Shown in pieces: positions 25,623 to 32,441 of a stretch of 32,441 nt of DNA. The notes under the pieces are model-generated. The model had not been told where the DNA came from, did no database searches, and worked only from the letters and a program-made list of their open reading frames with translations. This DNA comes from CAZCFB01 sp964511535 (GTDB taxonomy: Bacteria > Myxococcota_A > Polyangia > GCA-2747355 > CAZCFB01), in contig CAZEFW010000102.1 of the NCBI GenBank assembly GCA_964511535.1, forward strand, positions 1-32,441, in the 5' to 3' direction. Within the stretch, counting starts at the first letter, position 1. Every line of letters starts with the position of its first letter. The translations under genes and the position numbers were made by a program.

Positions 25623-26444
25623 ATGCAGCAGCGCTTCGAGGGCAAGATCGCGGTGATCACGGGGGCCTCCAGCGGCGTGGGAGAGGCCGTGGCGCGGCTG
25701 TTCGTGGCCGAGGGGGCGCGGGTTGTGCTGGCGGCCCGCAGGCCGGAGCCCCTGCAGCGCCTGTGCCGCGAGCTGGGCGGACCGGAGCGGGCCGCGGTCG
25801 TGCCCACCGACGTGGGCGACGCCGACGCCTGCGCGGCGCTGGTGCGCGACGCCGAGGCCGCCTTCGGGCCGTTCCACGTGCTGGTGAACAACGCGGGCAA
25901 GAACGAGCGCGGGCCCATGGAGAGCATCGCGCCGGAGGAGCTGGCCGCCATGGTGGACGTCAACCTGCGCGCGCCGGTGCTGCTCACCCGGCTGAGCCTC
26001 CCCGTGCTGCGCCGGGCCGGCGGCGGGGCGGTGGTCAACGTGGCGTCGTTGGCCGGCATGATCCCCCTGCCCGACGAGGCGACCTACTCGGCCACCAAGT
26101 TCGGCCTGCGCTCGCTGACCCACGGGCTCAACGAGGAGCTGGAGGGGAGCGGGGTGACCGTGTCGGCGGTCTCCCCCGGACCGGTGGACACGCCGTTCAT
26201 CATGGACGTCATGGACCGCGTGCCCGACTACGTCTTCTCCCAGCCCATGAGCACCGCCGAGGAGGTGGCCGCGCTGGTGCTCGACTGCGCCGCCGACGGC
26301 CGCGCCGAGCGGGTGCTGCCCAGGGCCAGCGGCGCGCTGTGCACCCTCGGCTACCTGAGCCCGTGGCTGACCCGCAAGCTGCGACCGCTGATGAACCGCA
26401 AGGGCGCCCGGGCCAAGGAGAAGCACAGGAGGAGCGATGCGTAA
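25623..26444 (+). CDS. Short-chain dehydrogenase/reductase
   Basis: The start at 25623 is fixed by GGGAGGAGG immediately upstream, and the product is 273 residues. It shows the nucleotide-binding motif TGASSGVG (13-20), NNAG, and the catalytic Ser142, Tyr155 and Lys159 (YSATK), so it is a classical SDR that oxidises or reduces a substrate with NAD(P). The Arg residues in the AARRPE stretch at the end of beta-2 favour NADP(H). The C-terminal extension is basic (to KEKHRRSDA). Its stop overlaps the start of the next gene by eight bases, so the two are coupled. The substrate is unknown. Confidence 0.9.
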   Translation: MQQRFEGKIAVITGASSGVGEAVARLFVAEGARVVLAARRPEPLQRLCRELGGPERAAVVPTDVGDADACAALVRDAEAAFGPFHVLVNNAGKNERGPMESIAPEELAAMVDVNLRAPVLLTRLSLPVLRRAGGGAVVNVASLAGMIPLPDEATYSATKFGLRSLTHGLNEELEGSGVTVSAVSPGPVDTPFIMDVMDRVPDYVFSQPMSTAEEVAALVLDCAADGRAERVLPRASGALCTLGYLSPWLTRKLRPLMNRKGARAKEKHRRSDA

Positions 26445-27252
26445 TGTCTGGTTGTTGGCCGCCGCCCTGGCCGTCTCGGCCTGCGGCGATCCGGGCCCCG
26501 ACTCGGGAGAGCTCTACCTGCTGACCTACAACGTGGCGGGCCTGCCCCAGGGGATCAGCGGGTCCAACCCGGAGAAGAACATCCCGCTCATCTCGCCCAT
26601 GCTCAACGCCTTCGACCATGTGCTGGTGCAGGAGGACTTCTTCTACCACGAGCAACTGGCCAAGGGCGTGACCCTGGCGCACAAGTCGGTGCACCAGCCC
26701 AAGGGCGCCCGGGGCGGCTTCGGCGACGGGCTCAACCGCTTCTCGCGCCTCGCCTGGCGCGACTTCCAGCGCGTGCCGTACAACAAGTGCCAGGGGGCGG
26801 ACTGCGGCGCGCACAAGGGCCTGTCCGTGGCCCTGGTGGAGTTGGCCGACGGCGTGGAGGTGGACATCTACAACACCCACATGGAGGCGGGCAGCGACAA
26901 GGACAGCAACGCGGCGCGGGAGGACGGCGTGGACGTGCTGCTGGCCACCCTCAAGAAGCGCTCGGCGGCGAGGGCCGTCATCGTGGCCGGCGACTTCAAC
27001 CTCAAGTACAAGGACGGCGGCCACGACATCAAGATGCTCGACCGCCTCACCAAAGAGGGCGGCCTGACCCTGCTCTGCGCCGCGCTCAAGTGCACCGACG
27101 ACCGGGTTGACCGCGTCTACTACCGCGACTCGGCCGCGCTGGCCTGGACGCCCGCGACGCGCACCATCGACAAGACCTTCGTGGACAGCGGCGGCAAGGA
27201 CCTGTCGGACCACGAGGCGCTGTCGGCGCGGCTGACGTGGAAGCTGAAGTAG
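26437..27252 (+). CDS. Endonuclease/exonuclease/phosphatase (EEP) family lipoprotein
   Basis: The 271-residue lipoprotein starts at 26437 (AGGAG upstream, within the SDR gene end) with a signal ending V-S-A-C (C16). All catalytic motifs of the DNase I/sphingomyelinase-like fold are present: N32 (TYNVAG), E66 (VQED), H148 (NTHMEAG), D186 and N188 (GDFNL), and the C-terminal D258-H259 (SDHEA). It is therefore likely an active metal-dependent phosphodiesterase at the outer membrane or periplasm. The family cleaves nucleic acids, phosphoinositides or sphingomyelin, and the sequence alone does not choose. Cys residues in the NKCQGADCGAH stretch could form a disulfide, in keeping with export. Confidence 0.9.
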   Translation: MRNVWLLAAALAVSACGDPGPDSGELYLLTYNVAGLPQGISGSNPEKNIPLISPMLNAFDHVLVQEDFFYHEQLAKGVTLAHKSVHQPKGARGGFGDGLNRFSRLAWRDFQRVPYNKCQGADCGAHKGLSVALVELADGVEVDIYNTHMEAGSDKDSNAAREDGVDVLLATLKKRSAARAVIVAGDFNLKYKDGGHDIKMLDRLTKEGGLTLLCAALKCTDDRVDRVYYRDSAALAWTPATRTIDKTFVDSGGKDLSDHEALSARLTWKLK

Positions 27253-27278
27253 GGGCGCCCGGCTACTGGCAGGCGCCC
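27253..27278. terminator. Stem-loop between convergent genes, possible bidirectional terminator
   Basis: GGGCGCC (27253-27259) pairs perfectly with GGCGCCC (27272-27278) across a 12-nt loop, directly after the EEP stop codon. The convergent lipoprotein stop is at 27295-27297. Stem strength is good, but T-tracts are absent on either strand. Confidence 0.45.
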
Positions 27279-27294
27279 GCGCCGAGCGCTCCGC

Positions 27295-28119
27295 TCACTC
27301 GCACAGCTCGACGTGGTCCAGCTCCACGTTGTCCCGCGCCGCGCCGTGGGCGGGGCGGCACACCAGCAGGTAGCGCATGCTGGCGGCCGCGACCGGCACC
27401 GTCACCTGCTTGAGGGTGCTGTCGCCGATGGCGGCCTGGGAGATGTAGCGCCAGGCGGCAGCGTCGCCGCTGGAGAAGAGGTTGATGTTGTGGCCCGTGT
27501 TGCAGGTGGTGCCGCCGCAGCTGTCGCCGCAGGTGGTCTGCTTCGAGCGGATGAACAGGCGTACCTTCTTGGCCGCGATGGCCTTGTTGAAGTCCACCTG
27601 AACACATGAGGTGACCTTGGCGTTGGGCTTGGCCGGATCGGGCGCGTAGACCGGGCCCTTGTCCGCGTAGGACATGCCGGCCACGTTGCCGTCCTTGCTC
27701 AGCACGTTGATGGCGCCGCAGACCAGCGCCGTGGGCGCCGCGGGATCCGCCTTCGCGGTCCAGGGGGAGTGGACCGTGGCGCAGACGGGGCCGTCGCTGC
27801 TCGTCCCGCCCCCATCCACGGTGGAGGGCAGGTCGGCGCTGCCCCGATCTCGCCCGGCGTCAGCGCCGCCGTCCCTCGGCCCTGCGACGGGGCCGACACA
27901 GGAGTTGTTCACGCAGCGAGAGCCGATGCGGATGGCCTGGCAGTCCTGCGTGTTGCGGCACTCGCGGCAGGTCTCCAGGTCGATGCAGAAACCGATGATG
28001 CAGTTGGCGTCCTTGTAGCAGGACTCGCCCAGTTGAGCCGTCCCGGCGTTGTCCTCACAGCCGGGGATGAACAGGGCGACCGCAAGCCATGCAGCGGCCA
28101 TGTGAGCGCGATGAAACAT
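27295..28119 (-). CDS. Cys-rich surface lipoprotein of unknown function
   Basis: The 274-residue product begins with a lipoprotein signal ending I-P-G-C (C21). It has a Cys-knot segment of the CYKDANCIIGFC / CRECRNTQDC type, which is common in myxobacterial surface proteins, and a Gly/Asp linker. A C-terminal domain of about 160 residues follows, containing TSCVQVDFNKAIAAKKVRLF and RYISQAAIGD, a beta-rich pattern resembling discoidin-like (F5/8-type) or carbohydrate-binding modules. That domain match is a guess. A start seven codons downstream is also possible. No catalytic motif is seen. Confidence 0.75.
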   Translation of the reverse strand: MFHRAHMAAAWLAVALFIPGCEDNAGTAQLGESCYKDANCIIGFCIDLETCRECRNTQDCQAIRIGSRCVNNSCVGPVAGPRDGGADAGRDRGSADLPSTVDGGGTSSDGPVCATVHSPWTAKADPAAPTALVCGAINVLSKDGNVAGMSYADKGPVYAPDPAKPNAKVTSCVQVDFNKAIAAKKVRLFIRSKQTTCGDSCGGTTCNTGHNINLFSSGDAAAWRYISQAAIGDSTLKQVTVPVAAASMRYLLVCRPAHGAARDNVELDHVELCE

Positions 28120-28240
28120 GGAGCATTAGGCGTAGCAGGGATCGAATCGTGCGCCACTCGGCCCGGGAGCAGCGGCGAACGCTTGCTGGCGGTCCTGGCG
28201 AAATCAGTCCAGCTGATCAGCCGAGAAGTCGCCGGGACGA

Positions 28241-28609
28241 TCAGGACGTCAACGAGTCGATGGCGTCCACCGCAGAGGTAGCGTCGTGCACGGCCTGGCC
28301 GATGCCGAGGGCCCAGGCGAAGCAGTGCCAGAAGCCGCAGAAAAGAAAGAGGGCCAGCCAGAAGACCTTGCCGCCCAGGCCGGCGTGGCTCATGCGCATC
28401 CTCGTATAGCGCACCCCCTTGATCGTCTCTCGCTTCAGCAGCCCGACCCAGCCCAGCCCGTAGGTGCAGATCGAGGCCGCGAAGACCAGAGCCATCAGGT
28501 AAAGCGCCGGGAACAGGGTGAACAGATACAGGTACCAGGGCCGACGGGACTGCCAGCGCCAAATCGCGCCGCACTTGCCCATGAGCCAGTCAGCTAGCCG
28601 CAGCAGCAT
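28241..28609 (-). CDS. Small membrane protein of unknown function, 122 aa
   Basis: The 122-residue product has two predicted helices, YLYLFTLFPALYLMALVFAA and VFWLALFLFCGFWHCFAWAL. Between them is a basic Lys/Arg-containing loop, LLKRETIKGVRYTRMRMSH, and the N-terminus is also basic (positive-inside pattern). It has many Trp and Phe residues. GGAGGGG lies about 13 bases before the ATG, rather far. The codon use includes T-ending codons and is less GC-biased than its neighbours. No family is known to me. The short flanking spaces (28120-28240 and 28610-28707) contain no further gene that I can support. Confidence 0.55.
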   Translation of the reverse strand: MLLRLADWLMGKCGAIWRWQSRRPWYLYLFTLFPALYLMALVFAASICTYGLGWVGLLKRETIKGVRYTRMRMSHAGLGGKVFWLALFLFCGFWHCFAWALGIGQAVHDATSAVDAIDSLTS

Positions 28610-28707
28610 CGCAGATGATCCCCTCCGTGGTTATTTCATTGCGTAACTTCTGCCCCGGCTTCCCAGTGACCTGTTCATGCGCAAGCCCCGCCGGTTCGTT
28701 CCTTGAT

Positions 28708-30264
28708 TCACCTGCTTGTTGAGCCGCGGCCGCGGCGCCGGCGGCTCCTGGCGAATACCCCCAGGACGGCCACGATCCAAAAGATCTGACAGGCGCTCAC
28801 CCTGCCATTGCTCACGCTGCAGCCATCGTCCGGAACCTCGGGCGCCCCGGTCCCGGCCTCGGGGCCAGCAGGGGATATGTCCGGCGTCGGCCCTTGCTGG
28901 TCCTGCACCGCCATGTCCGGCGTCGGCCCTTGCTGGTCCTGCACCGCCATGTCCGGCGTCGGCCCTTGCTGGTCCTGCACCGCCATGTCCGGCGGGGAGC
29001 CGCTGTCCTTGGGGATGGAGGGCAGGTCGGCCGGGGGTCCGTCCGGCTTCGGGCCTCCTCCATCGGGCAAGGGCGGGGGCAAGAGCGTCCAGGTGGCCGT
29101 GAGGGTGTATGCCCCCCCGTTCCTCACCAGGTGGTCGCCATACACGGCCACGTACCAGGTACCGGCAGCCAGATTGCTCAGGCTCAGGGTCTTGTTTTGG
29201 GGCGCGAAGCTCTCGGCCTTGTGCTGAGCGTTCTTCTTGTGGGCGCGGCCCCCCTTGCGCAGATAGAGGTTGATGTTGTCCCCCTTCACCTGGACCACGA
29301 CCTTCAGGGTCTTGGTCGGGGCGGGCAATACGAGCCGATAATGATGGTACTGCCTGTCCCCCAGCTTGGTGGTGGGCATATCCATGACCACGGGCGCCGC
29401 GCTCTTGAGCACCCCCTTGTCCTGAGGCGGGGTCCCCGCGCCGTCCATGGCGTAGGTGAGGATGGCGGCCATCAAGTCACGCCGCTCGCCGCTCGTGACG
29501 CTCTCCGGGTGGGAGCAGGTGACCACCACCCGGCCCGTCTTGGCGTCCTTCTTGTACGCCATCATGTTGAAGTACCCGTGCAGGCCGGGCAGGGCGGGGT
29601 TGTGCATCTTACCCAGGAACTCGGTGCCCTTGGGCACGGGGAAGTAGGTGGTGTTATATCGGCAGCCGCCGTTGTGGTAGACGCTGGCCACCTTGCCGTC
29701 AGACAGCGAGGCGTACTTCTTTACCAGGGGGTGGGTCAGGTTGATGAAGTGGATATCGTGGTAGCTCTTGTTCACCCCCGTCAGCGGGCCGATGCCTGGC
29801 CACAGGTGGTAGTAGCTCACGCGCGGCCCATTTTTCTGATAGTCGCTCTTGCTGCCGGCCAGATGAGCCAGGAAGGCGCCGGCGCAGGAGCCGGTATAGG
29901 AGCCGCCCCCCGCCACAAAATCCCGCACCCGCTGCCGGCCCAGCGTGCCCAGGGAGAGGCCGTGCTTGGTGGCGGACCCGCCGTTGGTGTAGATCACCCG
30001 ATAGCGAGGCGCCCCGTCCGGGTAGAGCAGCGCCCCGTTGAGGTCGTCTGGCCCGGTCACCATCACCTTGTTGCGCGCCGCCGCGTCGGCGGTGGCCACC
30101 TTGTCGTAGGTCAAACCCAGCATGTCCGCCGCAGGCAAGGAGGTCTTGCCGGTCAGGTGGGCGCCCCCGTCCATGAAGAGATCCTTGAAGTAGCCCTCCG
30201 AGGCCCCGGCGGAGCAGGGCTGAAGCAGAGCGGTAACCGCGGCCACCATGCAAAACCATTTCAT
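28708..30264 (-). CDS. Exported class I glutamine-amidotransferase-like protein with PPC domain and MYXO-CTERM tail
   Basis: The ATG at 30264 opens a signal peptide and gives 518 residues; a longer frame up to 30399 is rejected. Residues about 40-300 form a class I amidotransferase-like domain with GSCAGA, where C127 is the nucleophile, resembling the N-terminal module of biotin-protein ligase-type proteins. The following section (about 320-425) matches a pre-peptidase C-terminal (PPC) beta domain, seen in YHHYRLVLPAPTKTLKVVVQ and TWYVAVYGDH. A Pro/Asp spacer with three identical 12-residue repeats follows. The tail is GC (C482), a hydrophobic helix and an RRRRGRG cluster, the MYXO-CTERM layout for sorting to the cell surface. 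The substrate is unknown. Confidence 0.85.
   Translation of the reverse strand: MKWFCMVAAVTALLQPCSAGASEGYFKDLFMDGGAHLTGKTSLPAADMLGLTYDKVATADAAARNKVMVTGPDDLNGALLYPDGAPRYRVIYTNGGSATKHGLSLGTLGRQRVRDFVAGGGSYTGSCAGAFLAHLAGSKSDYQKNGPRVSYYHLWPGIGPLTGVNKSYHDIHFINLTHPLVKKYASLSDGKVASVYHNGGCRYNTTYFPVPKGTEFLGKMHNPALPGLHGYFNMMAYKKDAKTGRVVVTCSHPESVTSGERRDLMAAILTYAMDGAGTPPQDKGVLKSAAPVVMDMPTTKLGDRQYHHYRLVLPAPTKTLKVVVQVKGDNINLYLRKGGRAHKKNAQHKAESFAPQNKTLSLSNLAAGTWYVAVYGDHLVRNGGAYTLTATWTLLPPPLPDGGGPKPDGPPADLPSIPKDSGSPPDMAVQDQQGPTPDMAVQDQQGPTPDMAVQDQQGPTPDISPAGPEAGTGAPEVPDDGCSVSNGRVSACQIFWIVAVLGVFARSRRRRGRGSTSR
28880..28987. repeat. Three identical 36-bp tandem repeats in the GATase-like gene
   Basis: The 36-bp unit starting TCCGGCGTCGGCCCTTGC occurs three times without a single difference at 28880-28915, 28916-28951 and 28952-28987, and a partial copy (TCCGGCG) follows. 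Each encodes the 12-residue linker unit DMAVQDQQGPTP. Exact identity suggests recent expansion by slippage or unequal crossing-over. Confidence 0.95.
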
Positions 30265-30382
30265 GTTGATTTGATGATACCTCAGCCAGCCGGCAATATG
30301 TTTGCAGGCAAGGGGCTTGTGGGGTCTCCTGGCTCGCCGACAAGCCAAAAACGAAAAGGGGCTCCAGGAGCGGCGACCGACT

Positions 30383-31489
30383 TCACTCCGGTCCGCCAAA
30401 CCGCTGGCGGATCACCGCCTCCGCCGGCAGGCCGAGGAAGTTGAAGCTGCCCGAGCCGCGCTCGTACGCCCGGGCGGGGTCGGTGTAGACCTTCCAGAGG
30501 TAGATGCCGCGCCACCAGGGGGCAGCCGAAAACGCGTCGAAGAGCGCCTGGTAAGCGCGCGCCTGTGCGGTGGGATCGCGGCGCTTGTCCCGGTGCTTCC
30601 ACGGCTTCTGAAAGGTGCCGGCCAGCGGGCGATACCCCGCCTCGGTGAACACCACCGGCTTGCCGAATTTTTTGGCCAGCCGGGCCAGCCGGCGGCGGTG
30701 CGGCTGCCAGGCCCTGACCAGCTGCTCCACGCGCGCCCCCTCCGGCACATCCAGCGGGAAGTAGGCGTTGGCGCCGATGAAGTCCAGCGCGTCCCAGAAC
30801 TGAATCTCGTCCAGCTCTCCGTCCCAGTGGGCGGCATAGGTCACCTGCCCGCTGAAGACCTCGCGCACCTCGGCGATGAGGGCTCGCCACTCCGCCGGGT
30901 GCGCGGTGCTCATCTTGACCAGCTCGGTGCCCACGCAGAACTGCTGTGCGCCGCCCTGTTGGGCGAGGCGGGCGTAGTGAAGGGCGAAGCTGCGGTAGCT
31001 GCTCCACCAGCGGGCGTGGCCTGCCGCGTCCTTCTGGCGGAGGGTCCCGTGCCACTCCCCGCCGCCCCAGTAGTCGTTGGACCACACGTGGGGCTTGACC
31101 ATCACCTTCATGCCGAGCCGCCGCGCGGCGCGGATCTCGCGCAGCACGTGGGCGTCCAGCATGCTGGGATCCACCCCGGCGAAGAAACCCGTGTCGCCGG
31201 GCTGGCCCGGGTAGCCGAAGATCCGCTCGTCGGTGGCCCGGCGCTGGTAGCCGTAAGGCATCAGCGCCACCCCGTCGACGCTCATGGCGCGCAGCCGCTT
31301 CAGCGTGGCCTCCGAGGCCGCCGAGCCGTAGCCATGCCCCACGCGGTGCACGTGGGCGTAGCTCACCCCGCGCGCGAACCCGGCCGGCAGCCGGTCGCCC
31401 CGAGGGGCCGCGCCTGGCCCCCCGGTGGAGGCCGGCGCCGGGGAAGGTGGGTTGGCCGGGCAGCCAGCCAACAGCAGGCACAGCACCAA
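30383..31489 (-). CDS. Glycoside hydrolase (GH113-like) lipoprotein
   Basis: The product is about 368 residues with a lipobox L-A-G-C (C10 from the start used). The TIM-barrel domain shows the family's MKVMVKPHVWSNDYWGGGEW, an acid/base Glu in VGTEL (E189), the nucleophile Glu in FTEAG (E283) and GIYLWKVYTDP. This pattern matches GH113 beta-mannanase-like enzymes, so polysaccharide hydrolysis at the cell surface is likely. The start is uncertain. No ATG is available: TTG at 31489 leaves a ten-residue signal without a positive charge. An upstream reading through CTG at 31510 or an ATA overlapping the previous stop (31519) would give LPRQLRALVLCLLLAGC with a GGAG at good spacing. Confidence 0.8.
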   Translation of the reverse strand: MVLCLLLAGCPANPPSPAPASTGGPGAAPRGDRLPAGFARGVSYAHVHRVGHGYGSAASEATLKRLRAMSVDGVALMPYGYQRRATDERIFGYPGQPGDTGFFAGVDPSMLDAHVLREIRAARRLGMKVMVKPHVWSNDYWGGGEWHGTLRQKDAAGHARWWSSYRSFALHYARLAQQGGAQQFCVGTELVKMSTAHPAEWRALIAEVREVFSGQVTYAAHWDGELDEIQFWDALDFIGANAYFPLDVPEGARVEQLVRAWQPHRRRLARLAKKFGKPVVFTEAGYRPLAGTFQKPWKHRDKRRDPTAQARAYQALFDAFSAAPWWRGIYLWKVYTDPARAYERGSGSFNFLGLPAEAVIRQRFGGPE

Positions 31490-31515
31490 CGCCCGGAGCT
31501 GGCGCGGCAGAGCGA

Positions 31516-32441
31516 CTATTTGCAGCTCCCCGCGATGATCACGTAGGAGGTGCTGGTTCGGTTGGGGTTGTTATAGCACTTGGAGGTCACGCCGGAGGTG
31601 TTGTCGTAGGTGCCCAGGGTGGCTGACGTGGCGCTGCAATGATGCAACAGCCGCGCCTTGATCCCCGCGGCCACCCGGATGGACGCCACGTTGTCGTTGA
31701 GGCTTCCCCCCACCGGGAACGCCGCGCTGCAGAAGTCGAGGTTGACGTTGGTGGCCAGGCTCGAGCCGCTGCAGTTGTTGCCGCGGTAAAGGCGCACCTT
31801 CTCGCACTGCTTGCAGCCGGTGGTGATGAAGCCGCTGCAGTCCGACTTGCAGGTCAGGGTGCCGGTGGCGCCCGCGCCCAGGAAGCTCGCGCAGGTCTTG
31901 CCCGCCAGGTCCTTGCCGTCGCACTTCTCGCCGAAGGTGGCGTCGGTCTTGTTGTTGCCGCAGCGGGGGGCGCACTTGCCGGCGCTGCACTCCTCGCTGC
32001 TCTTGCAGGTCTTGCCGCAGGCCCCGCAGTTGGAGGCGTCGGTGAGGATGCTGACGCAGGTGCCCTTGCACAGCGCCCAGCCGGCCTGGCACACGGGCAA
32101 GCAGGAGCCGTTGTAGCAGACCGAGCCCGCCTTGCAGGCCTGGCCGCAGGCGCCGCAGTTGGGCTTGTCGCTCTTGAGGTTGACGCACACGCCGCCGCAG
32201 TTGGTCAGCCCCGCCTGGCATGACAGCGCGCACTTGCCCCCCTTACACACCTGGCCCGCCTTGCAGGCCGCCTTGCACGCGCCGCAGTTGGCCAGGTCGC
32301 TGTTGAGGTTGACGCAGACGCCGCTGCAGTCGGTGAGTGCGGCCTGGCAGGACAGGGCGCACTTGCCCGCCTTGCACACCTGGCCGGCCTTGCACGCGTT
32401 GCCGCATGCGCCGCAGTTGGCCAGGTCGCTGTTGAGGCTGA
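31516..32441 (-). CDS. Cys-repeat (Stig1-like) protein with C-terminal crystallin-like domain (5'-truncated by window edge)
   Basis: The frame is open to the window edge, and the visible part (about 308 residues) has no start. It consists of about four repeats of roughly 40 residues with a spacing of NCGAC...C, CKAGQVC, GKC, C, C and C, then VN(L/I)xSD. These resemble the Stig1-like Cys modules seen in Myxococcota. A CGNNKTDATFGEKCDG segment follows and a last part (about 95 residues) with LYRGNNCSG and LNDNVASIRV, which is the Greek-key signature of beta/gamma-crystallins. It is very likely a secreted surface protein stabilised by many disulfides. The stop TAG lies just upstream of the GH113-like gene, which may be co-transcribed. 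Confidence 0.8.
   Translation of the reverse strand, partial: SLNSDLANCGACGNACKAGQVCKAGKCALSCQAALTDCSGVCVNLNSDLANCGACKAACKAGQVCKGGKCALSCQAGLTNCGGVCVNLKSDKPNCGACGQACKAGSVCYNGSCLPVCQAGWALCKGTCVSILTDASNCGACGKTCKSSEECSAGKCAPRCGNNKTDATFGEKCDGKDLAGKTCASFLGAGATGTLTCKSDCSGFITTGCKQCEKVRLYRGNNCSGSSLATNVNLDFCSAAFPVGGSLNDNVASIRVAAGIKARLLHHCSATSATLGTYDNTSGVTSKCYNNPNRTSTSYVIIAGSCK

Noticed and set aside
28140..28175. tRNA T-arm-like sequence GGGATCGAATCG
   Set aside because: No acceptor, anticodon or D-arm pairing can be built around it on either strand.
28880..28987. CRISPR-like 36-bp direct repeats
   Set aside because: The copies are adjacent without spacers and lie in frame within a coding linker, so they are protein-coding tandem repeats.

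Overview
This GC-rich 32.4 kb window looks like chromosomal DNA from a myxobacterium-like organism (Myxococcota, formerly Deltaproteobacteria), probably a draft or metagenome assembly because it holds a 10-N scaffold gap. The lineage call is inference. It rests on a C-terminal Gly-Cys / membrane helix / Arg-cluster tail of the MYXO-CTERM kind, many lipoproteins with Asp/Pro- or Lys/Pro-rich linkers and Cys-rich knots, a Ser/Thr kinase of hybrid architecture, and a Stig1-like Cys-repeat protein. There is no phage, CRISPR array, integrase, or rRNA or tRNA gene. This is mostly cell-envelope and signalling gene content.

Layout, left to right. The 3' end of a membrane pyrophosphatase (1-770) is followed by a zinc-ribbon/Ser-Thr kinase/histidine-kinase-like hybrid (1006-3330) and a lipoprotein with an Asp-box propeller (3411-5063). 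The minus strand then carries a double-length CoA-transferase (7497-5071), a small orphan gene (7959-7555), a small lipoprotein (8715-8014), and a coupled pair made of a TPR protein (11281-10556) and a propeller-like lipoprotein (10556-8910). Two 43-bp REP-like palindromes (11325-11426) sit between that pair and a plus-strand HrpB-type helicase (11458-13791), which overlaps a secreted protein gene (13788-14576). Two minus-strand envelope genes follow (15519-14578 and 16306-15602).

The centre holds a plus-strand operon of three genes: an outer-membrane barrel (16513-17973), an RND/MMPL-type exporter (17981-20676, broken by the gap) and a LolA-like periplasmic protein (20705-21514). Together they suggest a pump that moves a lipid or another hydrophobic molecule between the membranes. 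Converging on it is a tight minus-strand operon of four genes: a UroD-like methyltransferase-family protein (25566-24481), an ABC ATPase (24478-23516), an ABC-2 permease (23516-22413) and a lipid-anchored zincin (22408-21536).

The right end has an SDR oxidoreductase overlapping an EEP-family lipoprotein (25623-27252), a Cys-rich lipoprotein (28119-27295), a small membrane protein (28609-28241), a GATase-like surface protein with a PPC domain, three exact 36-bp repeats and a MYXO-CTERM tail (30264-28708), a GH113-like lipoprotein (about 31489-30383), and the 3' part of a Cys-repeat protein with a crystallin-like C-terminus (32441-31516). No stretch longer than 300 bases lacks a gene. The longest gaps are 771-1005, 16307-16512, 8716-8909 and 11282-11457.
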